Source: an uncultured Clostridia bacterium (GTDB lineage Bacteria; Bacillota; Clostridia; Christensenellales; CAG-314). From it: a stretch of DNA of 64,000 bases. Shown one piece after another: positions 38,656 to 46,661 of the stretch. The notes under the pieces were generated by a model. It was not told the origin of the DNA, did not search any database, and worked only from the letters and a program-made list of their open reading frames with translations. The DNA lies in NCBI GenBank assembly GCA_947628135.1, contig CANQYT010000002.1, positions 1-64,000 of the forward strand, given 5' to 3'. The position numbers were made by a program, and so were the translations under genes. Within the stretch, counting starts at the first letter, position 1; each line of letters begins with the position of its first letter.

Positions 38656-39619
38656 ACAGGTAGCAGACGTTTCCGCCGTTTTCCGTCTTGTCTTTGTGCA
38701 ATTTGAAGTTGAGTTTCGCAAGCAGTTTCTCCAACCCCTTGCAGCCGTAGTCGGCGTATTTGATGGTTGGGTAGTGCAATTTTATCTCGTCTCCGACGTT
38801 GGTCAGCAGCACCTTGTCCTTGCCCTTTTCCTTCTCTTTCTGCACGTATTCGGTTACCACCCGTTCTATTTCTTCAAGCGGGGTAAGTTGCGGCTGTTCC
38901 GCTTTTTGCGCGGCGCTTGCCGTCGCGGCGGGCTCTGTTGCAGGTTCGGTCTCCGCGTGTTCGGTCGTGGGCGCAGTTGCATTTGCCGTAGGCGTTGCAA
39001 GCACAGGCGCATTAACGGGCGCAGTTACGGTTGTCGGCGCAGGTGTCGGCGCAGTCGCCGTTGTATTTGCGGGCGCGTTTACGGACGCGGGTTGTTCCTG
39101 TGCGGGTTTTGCCTTTTCCTTGGGCGGTTGAGTTTGTTTTTGCCGCTTGGGCGCGTTGGCGTCCTTTTTCTGCGGTTTTGTTTCCTCTTTGGGTTGTTCC
39201 GTCTTGGGTTTCAGCGTTATGTGTTCGCTGCAAGCCGCCTTGAAGTTGTCGTTCGTTTTTTCGCTCATACCTATCACGGGTTTGCCGCAACTGCGCAGTT
39301 TTATCGCAAGCGTGGTGAAATCGCTGTCGCTGCTCACTATGCAGAATACGTCTATTTGTTTGCGGTAGAGCACTTCCATAACGTCTATCGCAAGCGCAAC
39401 GTCGGTGCAGTTTTTCCCCGGGGCGTAGTTTATTTGATGTTTGATTTCAAACAAGTGTTTCGGAACGGCTTTTTTCCAATTTTTGCATTTGTTGCTCCAA
39501 TCGCCGTAAACGCGTTTTACCACAACTTCGCCGCGCTGTGCAAGCAATTTCATAATATCGTCCGCGTAAGCCGCGCTCACGTTGTCGCCGTCGATGAACA
39601 GCGCTATTTTCTTGTCCAT
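38654..39619 (-). CDS. NYN domain ribonuclease-like protein with C-terminal OST-HTH/LOTUS-like domain
   Basis: KKIALFIDGDNVSAAYADDIM; VALAIDVMEVLYRKQIDVFCIVSSDSDFTTLAIKLR; Pro/Thr/Ala-rich linker; C-terminal winged-helix-like segment. Confidence 0.85.
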   Translation of the reverse strand: MDKKIALFIDGDNVSAAYADDIMKLLAQRGEVVVKRVYGDWSNKCKNWKKAVPKHLFEIKHQINYAPGKNCTDVALAIDVMEVLYRKQIDVFCIVSSDSDFTTLAIKLRSCGKPVIGMSEKTNDNFKAACSEHITLKPKTEQPKEETKPQKKDANAPKRQKQTQPPKEKAKPAQEQPASVNAPANTTATAPTPAPTTVTAPVNAPVLATPTANATAPTTEHAETEPATEPAATASAAQKAEQPQLTPLEEIERVVTEYVQKEKEKGKDKVLLTNVGDEIKLHYPTIKYADYGCKGLEKLLAKLNFKLHKDKTENGGNVCYL

Positions 39620-39737
39620 TTTCTTCTCCTTGTAAGTTACTTTTGCGGCAATTTACGTTGCCGCAGGTGTGCATTTCAGCAAAAGCGACCGCATTGTGTG
39701 CGGCCGCATTACGTCGCCTCAGCGACCCAAATTATTC

Positions 39738-40007
39738 AAAAACCTGCGCGTTGCAGTTGACAGTCGACGCCGAAACGGTATCGCGGTAGGTGGCTACTCC
39801 AAAGCTACCTCGTGGCACACGCTCAAACTGCGTAGTGCTGCTATGTCCCCATCCTGACACGGTTGACAGCGTCACGTTGCACAAGACCTTGGGATCAACG
39901 CTCCTTGCCGTTTCCAGCTTTCCACGCCGAAAGCCGCCTGCAACATTCAGCCTCACTGTGGCGGATTGTGAGTAACAGGGCACCGCCGGCTCCCCGCCTA
40001 GCGCAGT
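39738..40007 (-). ncRNA. ffs: Signal recognition particle RNA (large, Alu-containing bacterial type)
   Basis: Minus strand CUGCGCUAGGCGGGGAGCCGGCGGUGCCCUGUUACUCACAAUCCGCC...GUGUCAGGAUGGGGACAUAGCAGCACUACG..., terminal GCGC closing stem and U5; promoter TTGCAA-N17-TATAAT. Confidence 0.85.
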
Positions 40008-40140
40008 AATGGTATTATACAACACTTTGCCGCAAATTGCAACCTTTTTGCAACACCTCGCCGAAGAGGCAATTTGTCGCTTTTTGCCGCAGACGTTTGC
40101 CTGTCCCGCGCGAAATTCGCCGCGCGGGACGGGACTTACG

Positions 40141-42885
40141 TCATTGCTGCGCTTCGACCTCGTCTTTCGGCGTTTCGACGGGTTGGGCTTGCGGCTGTTT
40201 CGCGTTCAATATGCGGTTCAATTCCGTTGCGACGATTTGCAGCACGGCAAATAACATCGTTTGGTAAACTATACAAATATTAGTATATTGAATGAAAATA
40301 ATTTCAAGGGCAATAATTATGGCGTACCACACGTAACTTACATAGTTCAAGACGCGCGTTGCCTTGCAGTCGCCCTTTTTCAGTTGCACAACGGCGAAAG
40401 CCACCGCGTACGCGCAGGAAATTGCGGCGAAGGATATCAATGGCCACACAATGGGGGAGAAGTCGTAGTAGTTCTTTTGCAACAGTTGGTAAAGACTGAT
40501 ATTCACCCAATAACCGTCCATCACGGGCGCTGCGAAGAGTGCCCACAGCAACACTGCCCACAAGGCAAACAGCGTGAGCGGCGCGTATTTCAGCATAGTG
40601 CGCGCGATTTTGTTTTTGATTTCAGCGTCTTTTTCTTCATCGACCTTTTGTGTGCCACGTTTGAAGTCCGACACGGTTGCGGCAACTTGCAGCAGTGCAA
40701 ATACCGCCGTCAGCGAGATGACTACGGCGACAAAACTGCCGTTTGTTCCCGCAAACACGCTTACGCAAATTATTATTGCAACGTGGCACAGGTAACTTGC
40801 AACGTTGAGGACGAATTTTACAACGGTGTTGCCCTTCCATTGTGCAACGGCGAATGCCGCCGCGTACGCGCAGGAAATTGCGGCGAAAGATATCAACGCC
40901 CGCGCAGCGGGGAAGAGATAATTCATAGTTTCGGGGAAGAGATAACTCGTAGTTTCGTCTTGCAGCAGTTGGTAAAGATTGACGTTTTCAATATAATATT
41001 CGCCGTCCACTCTCACGTATCCCTCTGTTACGGGCGCTGCGAAGAGTGCCCACAGCAACATTGCCCACAAGGCAAACAGCGCAAGAGGCGCGTATTTAAG
41101 CACAGTGCGCAGAGTTTTGCTTTCCGTCAGACGTTTGCGCGCGGGCTTTTGTTCGCCGCTAACGTTTTGTTCGGCAGCGGTGAGTTCGCCGCCGTATCCC
41201 GCGTCGTATTCCTTTGCGATTCTTTTACGAGCCGAGGAAATTGACATTAACTGCAACGCAACGGGAAGCAAAGTAAATATGAAACCGAGAGCCGCAAATG
41301 TAGAAAGAAGTGCGTTTGCCCATTTATCTGTCAATTCAGTTAAGGCGGCAGCAGCAAAAATAATGTCGATTACAGACCACGCCAATTGACAGACGGAAAG
41401 AGTCAAACCTACGGCCCATTGTTTTTTTAGCATAAAACAGCCCGCCGCTATTGCAATGGCGATATAAAATACAAGATAAATCCAAGCTATTGATACGTCT
41501 GAATTTTCCTCTGCTGTGTTTTGGAATAACGTTCCTGTTCCCAAATAATGCAAAAAAACTGTACAAAGCAACATTGAAAAAGTAATTGTCGCGGCGGATG
41601 CGCACCGTATTTTCTCCTTTCTCAAACGCTTGTTTATTTCTCTCTCGCGGAGCAACCGCGCTTTCAGTTTTTCCTTGAAAGCGGCGAGTTCCTTTTTGTC
41701 GAGGGTCTCAATGCCGAATTTGCTACGCAGTACGGTTGCGGCGGCTTGCAACACAGCAAATACCGCTGTCAGCGAGATGACCACCGCGACAAAACTTCCG
41801 TTTTCGTCCTCCAAATCGCCCATAAATTCTTTCATCTTTCCCGCAAACACGCCTGCGCAAATTATTATTGCAACGTGCCACAGGTAACTTGCAACGTTGA
41901 CGGCGAATTTTACAACGGTGTTGCCCTTCCATTGCGCAACGGCGAATGCCGCCGCGTACGCGCAGGAAATTGCGGCGAAAGATATCAACGCCCGCGCAAC
42001 GGGGAAGAGGTCGCTCATAGTTTCGTCTTTCAGCAGTTGGTAAAGATTGACGTTCTCCATCAAAAAGCCGTCTCCCGCTATTACCGGCGCGGCGAAGAAC
42101 GCCCACAGCAACGCCGCCCACAGCGCAAACAGCGCAAGGGGCGCGTATTTCAACGCAATGCGCGCGACTTTGTTGTTGATTACAGCGTCTTTTTCTTCAT
42201 TGAACTTTTGTATGAAGCCTTTGAAACTCAGTACCGTTGCCGTCGCTTGCAACACAGCAAATACCGCTGTCAGCGAGATGACCACCGCGACAAAACTTCC
42301 GTTTATGTCCTCCAAACCGTCAGTAAACTCTTTCATCTTTCCCGCAAATACGCCTGCGCAAATTATTATTGCAATGTGCCACAGGTAACTTGCAACGTTG
42401 AAAACGAATTTTACAACGGTGTTGCCTTTCCATTGCGCAACGGCGAAAACCGCCGCGTACGCGCAGGAAATCGCGGCGAAGGATATCAACGCCCGCGCAA
42501 CGGGAAAGAGGTCGCTCATCATCTCGTCTTTCAGCAGTTGGTAAAGAGTGACGTTCTCAATCAAAAAACCGTCTCCCGCTATCACCGGCGCGGCGAAGAA
42601 AGCCCACAGCAACGCCGCCCACAGCGCAAACAGCACAAGGGGTGCGTATGTCAACGCCGTGCGCACAGTTTTGTTGTTTGCAAGCGCCGCGTCGCCCTTT
42701 GCTTGTTTAGCCTTGTACTCGCTCGATTCTCCCAACAGGTCGTATCCGCAATTGCTGCAAAACCTTTGGTCTTTATGCAACTCGGCGCTGCACCTGGGAC
42801 ACACTTTTGGCGCGTCGGAAGCCGTTCCGCAGTTGGGGCAGAAGTTTCCTTCATATTCCGTGCCGCATTTTGTGCATTTGTTCAT
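40141..42885 (-). CDS. Zinc-ribbon multi-TM protein with four internal TM repeats, unknown function
   Basis: N-terminal MNKCTKCGTEYEGNFCPNCGTASDAPKVCPRCSAELHKDQRFCSNCGYDLLG; repeats of (K/T)YAPLxLFALWAxLLWAFFAAPV...ARALISFAAISCAYAAxFAVAQWKGNTVVKF. Confidence 0.85.
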   Translation of the reverse strand: MNKCTKCGTEYEGNFCPNCGTASDAPKVCPRCSAELHKDQRFCSNCGYDLLGESSEYKAKQAKGDAALANNKTVRTALTYAPLVLFALWAALLWAFFAAPVIAGDGFLIENVTLYQLLKDEMMSDLFPVARALISFAAISCAYAAVFAVAQWKGNTVVKFVFNVASYLWHIAIIICAGVFAGKMKEFTDGLEDINGSFVAVVISLTAVFAVLQATATVLSFKGFIQKFNEEKDAVINNKVARIALKYAPLALFALWAALLWAFFAAPVIAGDGFLMENVNLYQLLKDETMSDLFPVARALISFAAISCAYAAAFAVAQWKGNTVVKFAVNVASYLWHVAIIICAGVFAGKMKEFMGDLEDENGSFVAVVISLTAVFAVLQAAATVLRSKFGIETLDKKELAAFKEKLKARLLREREINKRLRKEKIRCASAATITFSMLLCTVFLHYLGTGTLFQNTAEENSDVSIAWIYLVFYIAIAIAAGCFMLKKQWAVGLTLSVCQLAWSVIDIIFAAAALTELTDKWANALLSTFAALGFIFTLLPVALQLMSISSARKRIAKEYDAGYGGELTAAEQNVSGEQKPARKRLTESKTLRTVLKYAPLALFALWAMLLWALFAAPVTEGYVRVDGEYYIENVNLYQLLQDETTSYLFPETMNYLFPAARALISFAAISCAYAAAFAVAQWKGNTVVKFVLNVASYLCHVAIIICVSVFAGTNGSFVAVVISLTAVFALLQVAATVSDFKRGTQKVDEEKDAEIKNKIARTMLKYAPLTLFALWAVLLWALFAAPVMDGYWVNISLYQLLQKNYYDFSPIVWPLISFAAISCAYAVAFAVVQLKKGDCKATRVLNYVSYVWYAIIIALEIIFIQYTNICIVYQTMLFAVLQIVATELNRILNAKQPQAQPVETPKDEVEAQQ
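40200..42680 (-). repeat. Four intragenic direct repeats (~500 bp) in zinc-ribbon TM gene
   Basis: Highly similar DNA copies; shared landmarks spaced 501 bp (42571 vs 42070) and 507 bp (41030 vs 40523). Confidence 0.8.
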
Positions 42886-43194
42886 TTTGTTTTCCTCCCG
42901 ATATTTGTATTTCGGCATCAAAAAAAAGTGCCGCTCCTTGCGAAGCGACACTGCAAAGCGCCTCTTCGCATAGCTGCGACACTAGTTTACAATACCCCTA
43001 TTGTATAGGAATGTGATTGCGCGAATAAGGAACACTTTACCTAAGTAAAGTATGTCCTAAACAATAAAGGTATTAAACTGTGTCGCAATTTTCATTTTAC
43101 AACAGTTGGGAAAATATGTCAATCCGCCGCGAATACAAAAGTAAATTTTGTACCGCAAGTCGGTTTTGCCGCCCGCGACTTCTTAAATACACGC

Positions 43195-43240
43195 CGTATA
43201 AATATATTAAATAAGTTTTCCGACAACGTATAAATATATT
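43195..43240 (+). repeat. 14-bp direct repeat CGTATAAATATATT x2
   Basis: Copies at 43195-43208 and 43227-43240, 32-bp period. Confidence 0.7.
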
Positions 43241-43345
43241 GTGCGTTTGCCGAACTTGTTCTTTGCGCCGAAAGGGCGTGCGCGCGTTCTTGACTGCTTT
43301 TTTGCGCTGTGTTATAATAGGTTACGACATACAAAGGAGGTACTT

Positions 43346-43549
43346 ATGGAACAAAGCAAGATCGACAGAATAAACGAACTTGCGCGCAAAAGCAAGACGG
43401 AAGCGGGTTTGACGGAAGAAGAAAAAGCCGAGCAGTTTCGTCTGCGCCGCGAGTACATTGAGGAATGGCGGCGCGCAACCGAGGCGACCCTCGACAACGT
43501 CTACATAGTGGACGACAAGGGCAACGAACGCAAACTTCCCAAGAAGTAA
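43346..43549 (+). CDS. DUF896 family protein (YnzC-like)
   Basis: DRINELARKSKTEAGLTEEEKAEQFRLRREYIEEWRR; AAAGGAGG SD. Confidence 0.93.
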   Translation: MEQSKIDRINELARKSKTEAGLTEEEKAEQFRLRREYIEEWRRATEATLDNVYIVDDKGNERKLPKK

Positions 43550-43701
43550 ATTCTCTTTGCGCCGCGAGTCCTCGTGGAGCGGTGCATAGCGGCGCGAACA
43601 TATCATATCAATAACAAGTTTAACTCAAAACATTGACAAAATTTGCGCGCGCTGTTACAATATAGTGCAGAACACGGTTGCAAAGTGCGCCAAGGAGACA
43701 A

Positions 43702-45441
43702 ATGAACGAAAGTATACTCGAACCCGTCAAGTCCTATTTCGGAGAGTACCGCGACAAGTTCAAACAACTTGCCGAGCAGTATTTTGACGAGTTGGTCAAG
43801 CAATCGGGGATATCCCCCGAAGAAAACGCGGTTATCGTCGCGGAAAGAAACAAAGCCGTTGCCGCTTTCAACGCCGCCGACGCGGTCAATCGCAGAAACA
43901 AAGGTCTGAGAGCCTTTTTGATAGTGATGTCCGTGTTGCTTGTCGTTGCGGGCGTTGTCACCTGCGCCCTGCTGTGGACGGACGTTTTGCAGTGGGTGGG
44001 CATTTTGGTCGCGGCGCTTTGCGTTGCGGGCGCGGGCGCGCTCATTGCCGTTGTTTGCACGGTACTCAACAAACGCATAAAGGAAGGCAGCCTCGTTGCC
44101 GACGGTCACAAAAAGCAAATAGAGGACGCGGAACGCCGCGCTTGGCAGCAAATGCTGCCCCTCAACGCCAAATACGATTGGAACATACCCAACAAACTCA
44201 TTTACGAAACCACGCCGCAGATACTGTTGGACAAGTACTTCGACGAGGACAAACTGGACTACTTCGACAAACGGTGCAACCTCGCCGCCTACGACGAAAA
44301 CAGTTCCGCCTTGTGCGTAAAGAGCGGCAACAGCAACGGCAGACCCTTTTTGCTGACGCGCTTTTTGCGGCAGAGTATGCAGGCGCGCACCTACACGGGT
44401 ACGCGCGTCGTCACCTGGACGGAAACGGTGCGGGATTCCAACGGTCACACACGCACGGTAACCTGTTCGGAAACGCTCGTTGCGTCGGTGGTAAAGCCCG
44501 CGCCCGTCTATTTCCCCGTCACGTACCTGTTTTACGGTTGCGACGTCGCTACGGAATTGCATTTCCGCCGTTCGCCCACCGTGCCGCACAACGCCGACGA
44601 CAAAAAGATAGACAGCCTCGTAAAAAAAGGCGAAAAGGCGTTGGAAAAGAAAGCGCGCGAGGCGGTGTCCGACGGACGCGATTTCAACAAACTTGCCAAC
44701 AGCGAGTTCGAAGTGCTGTTCGGCGCGGACGACCGCGACAACGAAGTGCAGTTTCGGCTTATGTTTACGCCGCTTGCTCAACGCAATATGGTGGAACTGC
44801 TTCGCAGCCGCGAGCCGTACGGAGACGATTTCGACTTCGGCAAGTACGGCGCGGTAAACGTGATAAGTTCCGCGCACGGCGCTCGCCTCGCGATAGAAGC
44901 CGACCCCGCCGAATTTGTAAATTTCGATTTGGCAAAGGCGCGCGAGCATTTCGTAGAGTTCAACTGCGAGTACTTCCAATCCGTTTACTTCGACTTTGCG
45001 CCGCTGTTTTGCATACCGCTCTACACGCAGGACGCGCCCGACAACAAATTCGGCGAATGTACCTCTCACGGCAACATAGGCAGTTGGGAGGCGGAAGCGG
45101 TGGCAAACCGTTTCGACCGCAGAAAACTTGCGCCGCCCGAGTCGGCTACGGAGTGTATCCTCAAAGCGGAAACGACCGTCGGCGAGGAATTTACCTCGGT
45201 GCGGGTAACCGCGCACTCTTTCAAGGCTATCCCTCAGATAGAGTACGTTCCGCGTATATGCCGCAACGGCTACACCTACGAAGTGCCCGTGCCTTGGACG
45301 CTGTACGTCCCCGTCGAACAAGATTCCAACCTCGAAATGCGTGCGCTTGACGTCAGCCGAGAGGAATTCGACCGCACCGACGGCGACGACGCGCTGTTTG
45401 TGGCGGGCATAAAGGCGAAGATATTGTCTGGCGGAGAATAA
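43702..45441 (+). CDS. Conserved hypothetical membrane protein, LemA-associated
   Basis: TM pair FLIVMSVLLVVAGVVTCALLW..VGILVAALCVAGAGALIAVVC; located directly upstream of lemA. Confidence 0.7.
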   Translation: MNESILEPVKSYFGEYRDKFKQLAEQYFDELVKQSGISPEENAVIVAERNKAVAAFNAADAVNRRNKGLRAFLIVMSVLLVVAGVVTCALLWTDVLQWVGILVAALCVAGAGALIAVVCTVLNKRIKEGSLVADGHKKQIEDAERRAWQQMLPLNAKYDWNIPNKLIYETTPQILLDKYFDEDKLDYFDKRCNLAAYDENSSALCVKSGNSNGRPFLLTRFLRQSMQARTYTGTRVVTWTETVRDSNGHTRTVTCSETLVASVVKPAPVYFPVTYLFYGCDVATELHFRRSPTVPHNADDKKIDSLVKKGEKALEKKAREAVSDGRDFNKLANSEFEVLFGADDRDNEVQFRLMFTPLAQRNMVELLRSREPYGDDFDFGKYGAVNVISSAHGARLAIEADPAEFVNFDLAKAREHFVEFNCEYFQSVYFDFAPLFCIPLYTQDAPDNKFGECTSHGNIGSWEAEAVANRFDRRKLAPPESATECILKAETTVGEEFTSVRVTAHSFKAIPQIEYVPRICRNGYTYEVPVPWTLYVPVEQDSNLEMRALDVSREEFDRTDGDDALFVAGIKAKILSGGE

Positions 45442-45512
45442 CGTTTGAGCGCGCGCCGTAAAGCGCGCTTGATATAACAACTACAACACAACAAAGGAGA
45501 CTAAAACAAATT

Positions 45513-46178
45513 ATGGCAAACGAACTTGACGAAATGAACGCCCCGGTAAAACCCGAAGGCAGAGACGTAAACGTCATCGCAAAACAACTCCCCGTAAAGG
45601 TGGGTGTGGGCAGTCTTATCTTCGAAATTATGCTGTGGGTATTGGGAATAATCCCCGGCATAGTGTTTCTGTTTATGAAGGTCAAGGCGAAGAATTACTT
45701 CCAACGTCTGCAACAGAAATTGCAACACGACGCGTCGCAGATAGACAACTATCTGGAACAGCGCGTACGCATATTGGAAAATACCGCCGCCCTCGTCAAC
45801 AGATCCGTTGAGTTGGACAAGTCCACGTTTACGCAGATAGCGGCATTGCGCAGCGGAAACTCTCTCACCGACGAACAGCGCAACGCGGTGGTCAGTCAGA
45901 TAGACAACCTCCACAATCAACTCAACGTGGCGTTGGAACACTATCCCGACCTCAAAGCGCACGAGGATATACGTCAGGCAATGAGTCAAAACGCCTACCT
46001 GCAAAAGGAAATTACCGCCGCGCGCGAATTGTACAACGACACGATAAACCAATGGAATCGCGACGTATTCGCTTGGCCCACCAAACAAATAGTGGCTGCC
46101 CGCGCGGGATACACGACGCGTATCCCCTTTATCGCTTCGCAGGAAGTAAAAGAGCGCGCAAATTCCGTGTTCTTCTGA
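45513..46178 (+). CDS. lemA: LemA family protein
   Basis: TM then KNYFQRLQQKLQHDASQIDNYLEQRVRILENTAALV; LREELTATENRI-like helical body (ARELYNDTINQWNRDVFAWP). Confidence 0.85.
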   Translation: MANELDEMNAPVKPEGRDVNVIAKQLPVKVGVGSLIFEIMLWVLGIIPGIVFLFMKVKAKNYFQRLQQKLQHDASQIDNYLEQRVRILENTAALVNRSVELDKSTFTQIAALRSGNSLTDEQRNAVVSQIDNLHNQLNVALEHYPDLKAHEDIRQAMSQNAYLQKEITAARELYNDTINQWNRDVFAWPTKQIVAARAGYTTRIPFIASQEVKERANSVFF

Positions 46179-46280
46179 GAAGCGGCGCGAGGGAAGAGCG
46201 ACGAGCGTTTTGTCCCGACGTGTCTGTTTGCGCAAACCGTAGGCGAAACGCAAAGTCGGCGTAATTTTGTTTCAAATTGC

Positions 46281-46309
46281 TTGCAAATCGGGGCGATATT
46301 TGCTAAAAT
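46281..46309 (+). promoter_or_regulatory. Promoter for ileS T-box leader
   Basis: TTGCAA-N17-TAAAAT. Confidence 0.6.
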
Positions 46310-46315
46310 ACAGGT

Positions 46316-46592
46316 AAATACAGTAAATACGTCCGAGCGGGGACAAGACTGCGGCAGTACGTTTGTTCAGAGAGCGCGCCCAAGGCTGAAAGGCGCGTCA
46401 CACCAAGCCGAAAGCTATCACCCCGCAAGTAGATTTGCCGAACGGGCGACCGCGTAGGCGAATACGGTGGCGCTCCGTTATCTAAGCGCACGGTATAATC
46501 TGCATATATGTATATATGTGCAGCCGTACCTGTTTGAAAGTGGTTCGTCATACTGTCGGTATGCGTTTTTCAAACGCGTACCGACTTTTTTG
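46316..46592 (+). promoter_or_regulatory. T-box leader (Ile), with terminator/antiterminator
   Basis: Stem I base GCGGGG/CCCCGC; CAGAGAG motif; specifier AUC (46417-46419) followed by A; T-box-like AAAGUGGUUCGUC (46537-46549); terminator GTCGGTAtGCGTTT/AAACGCgTACCGAC-T6; upstream of ileS. Confidence 0.85.
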
Positions 46593-46661
46593 TCAAATGG
46601 GAACGCAGCGCGTGCGCGTTGCCCGTTGCCCCGTAAGAGAGAACAAAGAAAGGAGATATAT

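Noticed and set aside
38900-39200. Apparent repeat-rich stretch in NYN gene
   Set aside because: Degenerate Ala/Pro/Thr linker codons, not a tandem repeat or mobile element.
39732-40025. 97-aa minus-strand ORF
   Set aside because: Coincides with SRP RNA; not protein coding.
43603-45480. 625-aa minus-strand ORF
   Set aside because: Mirror of the 43702-45441 + CDS, which has an SD, TM segments and conserved context.
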